From: Lactifluus volemus
Taxonomy: Eukaryota > Basidiomycota > Agaricomycetes > Russulales > Russulaceae
Direction of reading: 5' to 3'
Length of the DNA: 64,000 nt
Assembly: GCA_022376515.1 (NCBI GenBank)
Contig: WTXI01000002.1
Span: 1,860,001 to 1,924,000, forward strand
Program-made: the position numbers and the translations under genes
In this document: positions 1-10,843 of the stretch, one piece after another
Layout of the letters: each line of letters opens with the position of its first letter
How positions within the stretch are numbered: the stretch's first letter is position 1
Notes under the pieces: generated by a model
Told to the model about the DNA's origin: nothing
The model's database searches: none
What the model saw: only the letters and a program-made list of their open reading frames with translations

Positions 1-1182
1 TCGTCAGTTCGCAAACCGAGTGGAATATCGTCCTGGCATTGATTCGATCGAGCATTTCAAGTCTCGAGGCGGCGCGCGTGTCATTTGACTTTATACAGCG
101 TCTCATCACCGACGTTCCCCAGCAATACCTCTGTGCCGACAATGTCGTTGGTCTTGTCGCTGTGTTGGATGACTTTGCCGCTGCCGCCGGGATCATAGTC
201 GAAGTGGAGCTGCAGCAGGCTCGTCGCCGTCCTCAGTCCAATTCGTCCAGGTAAATGGTTCGCAATCATATCAAGACTGGTTGCTGACTTGACTCAGTTC
301 CTCTGTCATTGATCGAGGACGACAGGCTGTCGATCTCATGTTTGAGATTCTGAAATATATACCCACTTTGACAGAAGACCACAGCGAGTTTCGCGACAAA
401 AGTTGGCTAGATCTCATGTCCAGATGTAACTTGTTTAAGGCTGACGCACTTACACAGGTCGACATCAGCTTACTCTTCCAGTGTTGCTTTCTTTATCCCG
501 CCATTCCACATCTGCATCATCCGAGGTTCGACACTCTGCGCTTTCCTCACTATCCCGCGCAGTCCTTGGACCTCTCGTAACTGTGCCCCGCCCTGACGTT
601 GCAGACGTTTTCCAACGTGTGCTCTACCCGCTGCTCGAAGCAGTGATCTCTGTCCCCAGCAACGCAGAAACGACAGAAAGCCGTCTTCGGGCGTCTGCAT
701 TGTTGTGCAAGGCATTCATGAAGTTTGAAATCAGTGACAACGCCTCGGGAGAAGATGTGACGGAGCTCTGGATGCAAGTTCTTGACTACTTGGACCGACT
801 CATGCGCACAGACCAGAGTGACCAGCTGGTACGCTTCGCTTCATCGTTTGACATGCGGAATGGAAGGCTGACAGAGAGTCGTATCATCCAGTCCGAAGCC
901 GTACTCGAGTCCCTCAAGAATGTTATTCTTGTCATGCATGCGGCCGACATGCTCATTCCCCCATCAGCCACTGAACATGATAGCACGCGGGACCAGCCCC
1001 GACGACAGTTATGGCACATGACACATGATAAGATCGAGCGTTTCATGCCCGGGTTCATGGAAAGTGTCATCCCGCTGTCATCGGGGACCACGTCATCTTC
1101 CATCGAGCCGTCAACCATGGCCACTGAGAAATTGGATCCAGAGGCGCCGGACTTGGTGCCGCCCCAGACTACCATCGAGTAA
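1..1182 (+). CDS. ARF guanine-nucleotide exchange factor, GBF1/Gea type (C-terminal part)
   Basis: This is the C-terminal end of a large Sec7-family ARF-GEF; the Sec7 domain lies off the left edge. The family activates ARF1 at the early Golgi to recruit COPI coat. Visible here are the helical C-terminal homology regions: a segment with LDDFAAAAG, the WLDLMSRC segment, then SSEVRHSALSSLSRAVLG, the VFQRVLYPLLEAVIS segment and a final stretch with QLWHMTHDKIERFMPGF. Order and spacing fit the region downstream of Sec7 in GBF1/Gea proteins. At least three short introns interrupt it, the first from about 251 to 297. The stop is TAA at 1180-1182. The next gene converges on it with about 126 bp between. 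Assignment to GBF1/Gea rather than BIG/Sec7 rests on recognising these C-terminal motifs. Confidence 0.8.
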
Positions 1183-1308
1183 TTACCGTAATTCACGAGA
1201 GGTTCCATTGTCAGCGTCGCATGTCTCCATACCATTCCCCAAAATTTATCTATTGAACTAACTACTTGACAATGCATGGATTCGTGAACTGCAATTGGAC
1301 ACTGGGAC

Positions 1309-2304
1309 TCAGAAAAAGGTGAATTTCATTTTTGACGGCCTGTTCGGAATGTGTCAGGAAAATTACGAGGGTGAGGACGAGAGAATGAAGGTGCACCTGA
1401 TACGAGAGTAGAGAGAGGCCAGAATCACGAGTGGTCCTATTGTGTAAGCAGCGATGCGGACCGCATGTTCGCTGTGTGCTGAGACCCAATCTGACCAAGC
1501 ACCTCCCAGGTGGATGGTCGTGAGGAGGAGAAGGAGAAGAATGTAGCCAGACAACCTGTGGTACTTCCACACCAGTTTAGCCTTGTTAGCACCTCCAAAT
1601 GCAGCGCCTCCAAACCAGACGCTCAGTGCGCCAAGTGCAGACTGGAAGACGAGCCAGGAAAGTGTGAGAATGCCAAAAGTCTATGAAACGGAACGATATG
1701 AGCGTGGAAGATAGGAATGGACAATGCCCGTACGCCATGCCAAGTAGTGAAGTGAGGTGCGCCGTGAGAACCTTTATAGTACACCATTGCCGAGGTGCCG
1801 AGGAGGATGGACGTAAGCCCTATTAACATTGCAGTCTGGTGGCGCTGAAGTCCAGCAGCTTTCGTCTTGGGCTGTGATGTTGGTTGGAGGGTAAGGACAC
1901 CTGTATAGAGAGTAAGCGGAAAGTGGGCAGATTTGTGTGGCTGGGTCAAAAGCACCGTAGGTGAAAGACAAGAGAGCAAGTGAGTTGAGGGTCGGATGAA
2001 ATGAAAACCAAGTGAGACTCTTGGGGTCATTGGTCAAGATGATGGTCCATGTAGTTATGAGTAGGACCTGAACCGGTCAGTGGTAGGTGTGTTTGAAAAA
2101 CTGCGCGCGTCGCTCACCAATGCGGACGTCTATAGTCGAATTAGGAGTCAAAACTGGAAGTGGAGAGAAAGTACGAACCAGTGCGGCGTAAAACGCAGGA
2201 ATATCACCTGGTCTAGACTCTACTTTGAGTTGATGGTCATCTCGAGGCATGAGAGGATCTGTGGGGGCGTCGGGGGAGTCAGGAATGGGTTGGTAAGAAG
2301 CCAT
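1309..2304 (-). CDS. Cytochrome b561-domain membrane protein
   Basis: A predicted transmembrane di-haem electron carrier of the cytochrome b561 family (CYB561D2-like in other eukaryotes). The start ATG at 2304 opens a polar N-terminus (MASYQPIPDSPD). Several hydrophobic helices follow, with candidate haem-ligand histidines in FHPTLNSLALLSF, QRHQTAMLIG, HFTTWHG and KYHRLSGYILLLLLLTTIHL. The gene has several introns. The C-terminus is uncertain: reading through gives a stop at 1363, whereas splicing a 5'-GTGCAC...CAG-3' intron near the end continues to a stop at 1309. Family members move electrons across a membrane, often from ascorbate; the substrate here is unknown. It faces the PKA gene across a shared upstream region of about 300 bp. 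Confidence 0.78.
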
Positions 2305-2605
2305 TGGGCGAAAGAGTGGGCGGCTGTAAGGAGATTTATAGTGCTCACGTGAGTGAGAAATGGAGATGAAAAGAGAAATCGTTGTTCTCTCGGTTAAAGA
2401 CAAATATATGCGGATGAAATAAACCCTCTCTCAAACTACGACCGACTCTCGCAATCTAACCGTGCCGCGCCGCCTTGACATTTTCACCGTCCCTGTCCCC
2501 TTGTTCCCGAACCTAGTTTTCTCCCCGTCGAGACCGTCCACCACCACTACCACCTTAGATCTAGTCTTTTTTTTTATCTAATACACTTCCGGGAGTTACC
2601 GCCCC
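2305..2605. promoter_or_regulatory. Shared upstream region of cytochrome b561 and PKA genes
   Basis: A 301 bp spacer between divergent start codons. It holds pyrimidine-rich tracts, including a poly-T run near 2568-2575 just upstream of the kinase start. I see no clear TATA box or other named element. Confidence 0.4.
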
Positions 2606-4107
2606 ATGGACGTTGCTCTCTTGCCCCTCATCCCCACTCGTTCATCCTCTTTGCCAATCTCCCCAGATGACGTCCATGGTAGCCCAACTCCATGCTATCC
2701 TTCTCGCCATGGTTCAGCCGTCATGGTCGTCGCAGATTCTACCAGCCCTCCATCTTCTCCCCGTTCAGTCCTCATCCGGCCCAAACTGAGCATTGATCCA
2801 CAATCGCCATGCGTCGTTCCAGTTTCCGAGCATTGTCCGCCCATATCTCCACCCCAATCACCGCCCCATTCTCTCTTAGAGTCTGCTCCAGATCAGGAAA
2901 TGGATCGTGACGATGCGGCGTCGCCTGTCCAGCCCCCCGCTCCCGCCAACCCCCCGGTGAGACTGTTACACGAGGAGGAGGAACACCTCCACCAGTCCCT
3001 TCGGCTTCAAGACTTTGAAGTCAGAGGGACCCTAGGTGCGACCGTGTCTCATCCTCCCCAACTCTTTCATTTACATTCGCTTTTGCAGGTACCGGTACCT
3101 TTGGTCGTGTCCTCCTCGTCAAATACCGTCCTGCAGCTTCAGCACCAGCAAACACAACCCGATTTTTTGCAATGAAGGTCCTCCAAAAGACCGAGGTCAT
3201 ACGCCTCCGTCAGGTCGAACATGTCAAAGCCGAAAGACGCATCCTTTCTCGTGTGCGACACCCTTTTATCGTCGATCTATATGCAACCTTTCAAGACAGC
3301 TTGAATATCTACATGCTCCTTTCTTTCGTTCCCGGCGGCGAGTTATTCACTCACCTTCGTCGCGCCGGACGCTTCAGCCCCGACGTCACACGTTTCTATC
3401 TCGCAACCATCATTCTTGCCCTCAAATACCTACACTCATTCAACATCATTTACCGTGATTTAAAGCCCGAAAATCTCCTTCTCGACAATCGTGGATACCT
3501 CCGCCTTACTGACTTTGGCTTTGCTAAAGTAGTCGATGATCGCACTTGGACGTTATGCGGTACTCCGGAGTACCTCGCACCTGAAATAATTCAATCTGAT
3601 GGCCACGGCAAGCCTGCGGATTGGTGGGCCTGTGGAATTCTTGCCTATGAGATGATGGTTGGCCATCCGCCTTTCTTTGACGAGACGGCGTATGGTATCT
3701 ACGACAGGATTCTCAAGGGGAAGATCCAATGGCCTAGGGATATGGATCCTCTCTCTCGCAATCTCATCAAAGGATTCTTACATCCAGACCGTACCAAGCG
3801 GCTGGGCAATCTTTTAGCAGGCGCAGACGATGTTCTCGACCACCCCTGGTTCCGAGGCGTCGACTGGGACGCTTTAGAACGACGTGAGATTAGAGTACGT
3901 CCGGCCTTTGCTCCCAACTCTTCATCCTTAATTGTTTTGCGCCAGGCCCCCATCGTTCCGCATGTGACATCGTATGACGATACACGTCACTTTACCCGTC
4001 TTCCTCTACCTCCCCTGGACCAGATTCCAGGTCTCGTCCAGGGGGATCATCCCACCTCCCTCCAACGCCGGTTCGACGTTGTCGGATTTCAGTTCAGTGA
4101 ATTTTAA
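2606..4107 (+). CDS. cAMP-dependent protein kinase catalytic subunit (AGC kinase)
   Basis: A Ser/Thr kinase of the AGC family that acts in cAMP signalling. About 140 Ser/Pro-rich N-terminal residues precede the kinase domain. The glycine loop GTGTFGRV is created by splicing an intron at 3036-3088. The ATP-binding Lys is in FFAMKVLQK, the catalytic loop is YRDLKPENLLLD, the metal-binding motif is DFGFAKV, and the activation loop has the phosphorylatable Thr in LCGTPEYLAPEII. A second intron at 3895-3945 (51 bp, in frame) sits before the AGC C-tail. The protein ends in the hydrophobic motif FQFSEF, which is diagnostic of PKA catalytic subunits because it ends at the FxxF. The start codon context is good and no upstream ATG extends the frame. 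The gene appears intact. Confidence 0.92.
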
Positions 4108-4460
4108 TCCTTATCGTTATCATTAGTTTGTCCACTCTTTTTTTTTCCACTGGTATCCTCGCCGCATTTATTTTTCTTTTCTTTCGCATCCAATTCAAGG
4201 ACGTAGACATGCATGCACATCGTCCGGCACAACTCTAACTAATCGCCACACTCTTTCTGGAGCTGTATCAATCCTTTTACCACACACCTGACTGGTGGTG
4301 CATACGCTCAAGTGTAGCAAACACGCCATATTTCTTTTCTTTTGTTTTTGTAGATAGTAGTAAATAACCCGCCCATTGTGTGTTGATTAAGGTCTTTGTT
4401 TCGACTACAATCCAATGTATTTTATCCCATCTCGGCCCGGTTTGATTTGTCCCGAGCATA
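4108..4460. other. Intergenic: PKA 3' flank and PPAN 5' flank
   Basis: A 353 bp T-rich spacer between two genes on the same strand. It probably holds the PKA 3' UTR and the promoter of the next gene. I see no gene in it. Confidence 0.5.
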
Positions 4461-6027
4461 ATGGCTCGAAGACGCAAAAATCGCACTCATTTGAACGGAA
4501 CACAGCAGTCCTCAGCGACTTCCTCTGCTAACCTTCCCAAATCTTTTGTCATTAAACATGGCCATGTTGGCACTTCCCTCACCCAACTCACTCGTGACGT
4601 TCGCAAGGTGATGGAGCCCAACACTGCAAGCAGGCTCAAGGTTTGTCCTCATACACGTTCGTTTACGGACGTTAATATGTCTTTTCTTTCGTGCAAGTGA
4701 AGGAACGTTCCCGAAACAAGCTCAGAGACTTTTTGACGATGGCACCGGCGCTGCAGTTACCCATCTCCTCGCGTTCACGCTGACAGACGTTGCACCGTCC
4801 CTGCGAATCGTGCGCCTATCCAATGGGCCCACGCTCAGTTTCCGCATCGAGCGTTATAGTCTAGTGAAGGATATCATAGCGTCCTCGCGCCATGCGAAAC
4901 ACCTGAGCCCAATAGAATCTATGAGCGCGCCATTGGTACGCGTATCTCTCCCCCATTTTTTATTTTGAATACTTCTGTTTATATATCGTCCAAAACATAA
5001 AAGCTCGTCCTGGCATCCTTCCCGCCACCGAGCCCCTCTACCCCTCCGCACCTCGCGCTCGTGATGAAATCGTTCCAGACCCTTTTCCCCCCACTCGCGC
5101 CACACAAACTCGCGCTCTCCTCTGCGCGCCGCGTCGTGCTCGTGGCCTACAACGCAGAACGCGGTTCCGTCGACTTTCGCCATTTTCGCATCACCGTCAA
5201 GCCGTTTGGCGTCTCGCGGCGTTTGAGACGTGTCTTGCAAGGTGCCGCTACCGCAGCTACCACCACCACCACCACCACGAGGGGCAGCGGTAGTAGTGGC
5301 AGGGCGGTGCTGGATTTGGGAAATGAGAAGGACGTGGCTGATTATGTGTTGCGCGCCGCACGCGGTGCGAGCGTCGTGGACGGGTACGAGACCGCCGTGT
5401 CGGATGCGGCGTCATCGATCGTCGGGGGGGAAGAAGAGGACGAGGCGGATGTTGTCTCGCTCGCGGAGGACTACGTCGGGCGGAACAATCGTAAAGGACA
5501 GAAGCGGGCGGTGCGCCTCGACGAGATTGGCCCGCGGATGGAGCTGCGATTGGTGAAGATCACCGAGGGCGTGCCAGGGAAGGAAGGGGCGGTCATCTAT
5601 CATGAATTTGGTACGTCTCCCTCCATTTCTTTTTTTTTCCTCTGGAGGAGGAAGGGCCTTTTTGAAAAATTTGCGTGATATAGTTAAAAAGACAAAGGCC
5701 GAGGTCGCGGCTCAAAAGGCATCGCATGCTGCCAAGGAGAAACTGAGAAAGCAGCGTCGCGAGGAGCAGGAACGGAACGTACAACGCAAAAAGGCATTGG
5801 CGGGAGGGGCCAAGACAGGCGGTATTAGGGATGTGGCCGGCGAGGAGGATGATGGCGCTTCGGCCGCTTCGAGCGAAGAGGAGGAGGCGGAGAAGCTTCC
5901 TGGGATGAAGAAGAAGAGATAAGTGAGGGAGAGGTAAGCGAGGAGACGCAGCGAGGAGGACCGTGGTAGCGAAGACGAGGACGAGGACGAAGTTGAAGAA
6001 AAACCGCCCAGGAAGAGGCGGAAATAA
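4461..6027 (+). CDS. Ribosome biogenesis protein, Brix domain (PPAN/Ssf1 type), frame breaks
   Basis: A nucleolar Brix-domain protein needed for 60S subunit maturation (Peter Pan, yeast Ssf1/2). The N-terminus MARRRKNRTH and KSFVIKHGHVG precede the Brix core: VTHLLAFTLTDVAPSLRIV, then LALVMKSFQTLFPPLAPHKL, VVLVAYN, VDFRHFRITVKPFGVSR and the end segment ITEGVPGKEGAVIYHEF. A Lys/Arg-rich coiled tail follows (KKTKAEVAAQKASHAAKEKL). The frame breaks near 4741, inside NKLRDFLTMA/AVTHLL. In the first frame the tail stops at 5922, but the acidic and basic tail continues in other frames (EEDRGSEDEDEDEVEEKPP, then RKRRK) to a stop at 6027, implying two more one-base breaks at about 5905-5960. These look like sequencing indels rather than inactivation. 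At least three introns are present. Confidence 0.85.
5262..5281 (+). repeat. (CAC)n microsatellite inside PPAN coding region
   Basis: A short CAC/ACC triplet tract that encodes a Thr run in the Brix-domain gene. Length changes would stay in frame. Confidence 0.8.
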
Positions 6028-6319
6028 AATAGTTGATAGGCTAGCGAGTGTAATCAATCTCATTCTCGTCGTGACTGTTGCTGCGAAGGCTCCGGAATAC
6101 TATACGAACTCATACCAAAGGATGGCGGTCTGTGCAAGGTTTGCAGCTGTCATTCACTGGACGGACATAATCTTCGATGAGCTTGTCGAAATTTAGTCTA
6201 AGGTGGGCTATTATTAATAAAGCTCGACCACTTGTATGGATGGAACAGATCTAGAGCGTCGGTTTGTACAGGTGTCTATCGGATGAATGCAGAATAGAAT
6301 AGAGTAGCCTGCGAACGGA

Positions 6320-7242
6320 CTATCGGTCGCGGTCAGGCGAGGCAGATACTGGTGGTGGCATGGATGAAGAAGAACCAGAGAAAACGTCCCGGATCGCGCG
6401 TGTCCATCTGTCAACCAACATGCCGGTGCGCATGGTCACCGCTTCCCAGCTGTCAAGCGCGGGTCGCACGTCGAGGAAGAAGGAGAGGTTGCAAGAAGTG
6501 CCGGGTAAGGGTCGACCGGCGTAAAAGTCTATCACGTAGCGAACGCGAGTCCCACACCGGTCCACGATCCAGTCGTGTCTGTCAAAAGGAGGATTGTATC
6601 TGATGATGATGACACACCCCGCAAGCGTAAAATTTCAGGAAATGGTTGGTGAGAGGGGGGGGAGGAGGAGGAGGAGGAGGAAGAACTCACCCGAGGAGGG
6701 TCAGGATCCTCGCCTTGGGACTGGGCTCGCCCGGTCTACCCTTGAAACTGACCAGACGGACACCTCCGCATTGTTCGCCGTTGCCAGCACCGCGTCGGGC
6801 CTCCCACTCTTTGATGTGGGACCAAGCGCGCTCGTTGACGGCGTTGTGTATGGGTACTACGACGCCCATGTCCGACGCTTTCGGATCGTGCTTCTTTCGC
6901 GCCATCGCTGCGTAGAACTGGGCCTCGGATGGGTACACCCACTTTTCATTGTCGTTACGCGGGATGGAGGAGACCTCTCTCGAGGTAGAGAGGGATTCAG
7001 GGACTGGCAGTACGCTGACGCTGCTGCCGCCACTGCGGCCGGTGCTGTTGCTGCTGCAAGGTCCAGGTCGTGATGCGGTCTCCGAGTCCTCCGGGCTTCT
7101 CGTTAACGTCAAAGTGTCAGAGGGGTGCGGCAGAATCTTGTTCCAGGCAGAACGGGAGGTGTGATCACTGTGCAGTAGTAGTAGTAGTAGTGCTACCCAG
7201 AGATTGTGATTTGTGGTCGACTGGACATTTGTCGGTTGACAT
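6320..7242 (-). CDS. Holocytochrome-c synthase (cytochrome c haem lyase)
   Basis: A mitochondrial intermembrane-space enzyme that attaches haem to apocytochrome c. ATG at 7242 opens [14 protein letters not shown], which carries the Cys-Pro haem-regulatory motif typical of the family. A poly-Thr tract follows, and then the frame must shift near 7170 to enter [18 protein letters not shown]. The core then runs [20 protein letters not shown]-like [34 protein letters not shown], and, after an intron at 6600-6690, [14 protein letters not shown] and [10 protein letters not shown], ending with [18 protein letters not shown]. The stop is at 6320. All core haem-lyase blocks are present. The frame break beside the triplet repeat is either a sequencing indel or an unseen intron. 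The gene shares a 158 bp upstream region with the divergent nitronate monooxygenase. Confidence 0.85.
6656..6681. repeat. (GGA)n microsatellite in an intron
   Basis: A GGA/GAG triplet run lying inside the 6600-6690 intron of the haem lyase gene. It reads as a pyrimidine tract (TCC)n on the transcribed strand. Confidence 0.8.
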
Positions 7243-7400
7243 GGTCAATGGTCAACGAGTGGGCGATGCCAGGCGCGAGAGCCGTTTATCCGGGTTCAGT
7301 TACAGCGCTTGCCGATGCCACGTACAAGTAACACATGGCCTGGTCGTATAACTATTGTACCTGTGATACCCCTTGACTCTTCATCCCGCTGGTAGAAAGG

Positions 7401-9037
7401 ATGTCACCTCTCCAGCAGGTTTTCTCCACTCGTCTCACTCGCCTGTTCAACATACCACATCCTGTTATGCTCGCAGGTTATTTGATTACCGTCTTAAAGT
7501 TCATCTATTCAGTGCAGCGTTACTATTCCCACAGGCATGAATGTAGCCTCAGGGCCAAGGCTGGCTGCTGCGTCACCAACGCGGGTGTGTCTGTATTGGC
7601 TTTGAAAGTTTACACGCCCAACCTTTGCGCAGGTGGGATCGGTGTTATTGGCGGCTTTCGTTATAGCCCGAAAATGCTTCGAAAAGCCATCGATGATTTG
7701 AGGAACCAATTAGACAACAAAGATGCACCCTTTGGCGTCGACCTCGCCATCCCGCAGATTGGCGGAGGTGCACGCAAGACCAACGTAAGCCTGCCTAGTG
7801 GCGTGCAGTGCTTGACTCATGGTTGGATTGATCAGTACGACTATACCGATGGTCATTTGCCCGAACTCACGGAAATCATGATCGAAAAGAACGTTTCTCT
7901 TTTCGTCTGTGCGATCGGTGTCCCACCGAAAGTTATGGTCGATAAGCTGCACGCCGCAGGAATTCCCGTTATGAAGTGGTACAATTAAATCTATTCAAGT
8001 TCTGGGACATTCTCTCATTCACTTGTTAGTATTGTAGGACATCCAAAGGTACTCTCTCTAATAGCAGCAGCCATCTTGAAGAACATATTTTCGTAGCATG
8101 TGAAGAAGGCACTGAACCAAGGCCAGTTCTTTCCTGACCAACCTAACCTCTTACTGAACAAAGCGCCCCTCTATAGGTGTCGACATCATTTGCGCACAAG
8201 GTGGCGAAGGTGGCGGGCACACCGGTGACACGCCCTTCTCCGTCCTTATTCCTGCAGTTGTCGACCTTTGTAAGGATGCCAAAAGTCCGTTGACCGGAGA
8301 ACCCGTCGTCGTCGTCGCTGCGGGAGGCATCGCCGACGGACGTGGCCTCGCCGCCGCGCTTTCCTACGGCGCGTCGGGGGTTTGGGTAGGTACTCGGTTT
8401 GTGGCAAGCGAAGAGTCTGGCGCGCCGCCCTTGCACAAGCAACTTATCCTTTCAGCCGGCTACGACGATATGGTCAAAACTTTGGTGTACAGCGGTCGAC
8501 CGCTGCATGTGCGCAAGACGGAGTACGTCCGAGACTGGTAAAGAAAACTTTTCTCCTTTTTGCTCGTGTTTCTTTTTTGCACAATTGCGCGTCCGTTCGT
8601 GCGTTCAACGCGGCGTTTCGCTTTCGCTTTCTCAGGGAGGACAATCGCCAGCAGGAAATAAGGGATTTAATCGCCAAGGGTAAGATACCACATTCGGTCG
8701 AGGTGGACAAGCACCCCAATAAATCGCTGGAAGGCCACATGTGTGAGTTTCTGTGAAAGCCGAGGAGCCATTCAAAACTTCACATGTGTACACAGGGCTA
8801 ATGGGGCAAGTCGCGGGTGCCATCAAGGTTGTATTTTCCTTCGTATCAGCTCCTTACATACTTTGCTGATCGTCCTTCTTTCAGGATATTAAGCCTGCAC
8901 GGGAAATGTGAGCCCCTCTCCCCTTATTTTGTAGTCTCGCACTTAACTTTGTCACTAGCGTGGATGAACTTGTTACAACCGCCGCTAGGAGCCTCAGCCA
9001 CGCACGTGAATTGATTCAGCCTCGAGCCAAGCTGTAG
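7401..9037 (+). CDS. Nitronate monooxygenase (2-nitropropane dioxygenase family)
   Basis: An FMN-dependent TIM-barrel enzyme that oxidises alkyl nitronates, protecting against nitronates such as propionate 3-nitronate. In order: the N-terminus (FNIPHPVMLAG), MNVASGPRLAA, VTNAGGIGVIGGFRYS, APFGVDLAIPQIGGGARKTN, LFVCAIGVPP, IVGHPKHVKKALNQ, then GVDIICAQGGEGGGHTGD with the likely catalytic His, VVVVAAGGIADGRGLAAAL and GASGVWVGTRFVASEES. The C-terminal part is split over several small exons and ends with ARELIQPRAKL at 9035-9037. About nine introns are needed. One intron (8122-8176) appears to be GC-AG. The frame breaks at about 7571, where one base is missing between GPRLAA and VTNAGG; a homopolymer deletion is the simplest reason. 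The divergent neighbour is the haem lyase. Confidence 0.87.
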
Positions 9038-9133
9038 CTATCACGCTGTATCCAATTCACTGTACTTTTTTGCGGTGTATTCGAGTGGAAGCCATCCCTT
9101 TGTACTTTATTTATTATCGTGATTGCAGCTGAT

Positions 9134-10811
9134 CTAAATGTCATCCTCCATGAGCTCAGCCAGCTCCTTTTCCTCTTCTTCCGTTAGACCAAGCTCCTCT
9201 CCTAATCCACGAGTCGTGGTCTCTGCCTTTTGATCTTCAGTCACCGTGGCGGGCGGGGAGGCTTGACAAGCTCTGACAGATTTTGTGAGGACGTCGGCAT
9301 CAAAGAGTCGTCTTTCAATCTGCCGCACCTGATAGTCTCCACTTGCGAAGAGTACCATCGAGACTCCCACTGATAACCCACAAGTCTCTTGTCCCATCAA
9401 CGGAGTTTTGAAGCCATACTCGCAAATGTGTAACGTCGTGCCAGTGTCCTTCGACTTCTTTAATAAATTCCACTTCGTCAGGTGAGGAGGTGTCATAGAC
9501 ACGGATGCAGTCGGCTGATCCGGCGAGGAGATATGGAGACGTGTCTAAATCCAAGCCGGGGTGGAGATAGATAGGCAGGACAGCCCTGAACGCCGTCGAA
9601 TGCGTGATGGGTGGATTTGGCTTCAATTTGAGTCTGTAGGCGGCGGATACAGACGGAGCCGAATCGTTTCATCAGAAGAAGCTAGAAAGACAAAAAAAAA
9701 ACTGTCGGCGGGACGCGCAGCTTGGGATCGTGCTTTTTCGCGGACTTGCCTGACCACAGGTGACCGTCTCCGTATACAATCTCGTTGATTCTCGTACGGT
9801 GATCTGTCCATTCGTCGCGGAGAGTGCCCCGCCAGATTGGACGGCAATCCTCCGCGGAGGCATCCTTCACCACTTCCCAAACTTTGATCACTCCCATCGT
9901 GTCGGCCGTGAAAAGGACAAGGTGAGGCACGCCGGCATCGGTAGCGTCGAGATAAGCAGCAAGAGACTCGATCGGCCGGCTATGAGCCGAGATGGAGCCC
10001 ACTGCGGGCAGTTCTCCCTGCAAGTGTGACGAGGACAGATCCCTAGAGAGACGCATTCACAACCACGCTTGAACAATGGATGCGAGAATAACAGGGTTTC
10101 ACGGCAACTGACCAAAAGCGTATTGATTTATCGGAGCTACCGGACACGAGCAGCTTAAGAGACGGCACGACAAGGAGTGTCTTGACAAAGTCCGTGTGGG
10201 CCAGGGTCGACGAGATCACCTCCTTGGTCTTGAAAGCATTCGGTAAGAGAGAGTCCACCAGAGCCCCGTCGTCATGATAAGAGTGGGCTTACATCTGTAT
10301 CCCATATCTTGATAGTCTTTGCTGAGAGGCGTCAGAGAGAGTCGCTTTTCGCGGAAACGAGGGAACCCCCCTCCCTCACCTTGTCCCACGAACCCGTTAT
10401 TAGCAGGCTCTCGTCTCCAGAACCAGGCACCCTGTCACAGAATGCCAGGGACGTCACTGGTCCCAAATGACCCTTGTAGAGCTGGACTGTTTTCCCCGTC
10501 TAGTGTATGGCGATAACGTGTCTGCGATAGCAGAGAAATCGTGCTATCGAACTGAACATACCTTAAGGTCGACTTTACGGGCGGTATGCGAGCTTACAGC
10601 AACCCAGGCATAGTCCCCTCGTATTTTGATGTCTATGGGCACGCCAGGAAGTGAAATGGGGTCACCGACATCCTTATATCTCTCCGCCTTTTGCGTTCGC
10701 GCCTATTCTCCGGTGTTAGTAGTCTGCAGAGATGCAGGCCTGAAAAGAGCTTAGGGATACCAGGTCAAGTTTGAGCTCTGCCTCTGACCGAAGTAGATTT
10801 TCCGCCGACAT
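9134..10811 (-). CDS. WD40-repeat protein with acidic C-terminus
   Basis: A beta-propeller protein of unknown function. The start at 10811 gives MSAENLLRSEAELKLDL. WD-type blades then follow: KTVQLYKGHLGPVTSLAF, SLLITGSWDKTIKIWDT, STLAHTDFVKTLLVVPSLKL, LLVSGSSDKSIRFW, HLVLFTADTMGVIKVWEV, a segment with DETIRLRLYPPP, YLLAGSADCIRVYDT and WVISGSLDGTLRKWRL. It ends in an acidic helix (GLTEEEEKELAELMEDDI). Around seven introns are needed, and one (9682-9749) uses a GC donor (GCAAGT) with a normal AG acceptor. I do not recognise a named orthologue; the acidic tail suggests a scaffold or a nuclear assembly factor, but that is inference. Its start codon lies only 32 bp from that of the next gene on the opposite strand. 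Confidence 0.75.
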
Positions 10812-10843
10812 GATTGTGTGTGTGTGTGCTCAAACGCTTTGAA
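10812..10843. promoter_or_regulatory. 32 bp spacer between two divergent start codons, with (TG)n
   Basis: A TG dinucleotide tract (about 10814-10828) fills half of the gap between the WD40 gene and the following unknown gene. Promoter elements for either gene must extend into this gap or into the opposing coding sequence, unless the true starts lie further downstream. Confidence 0.5.
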
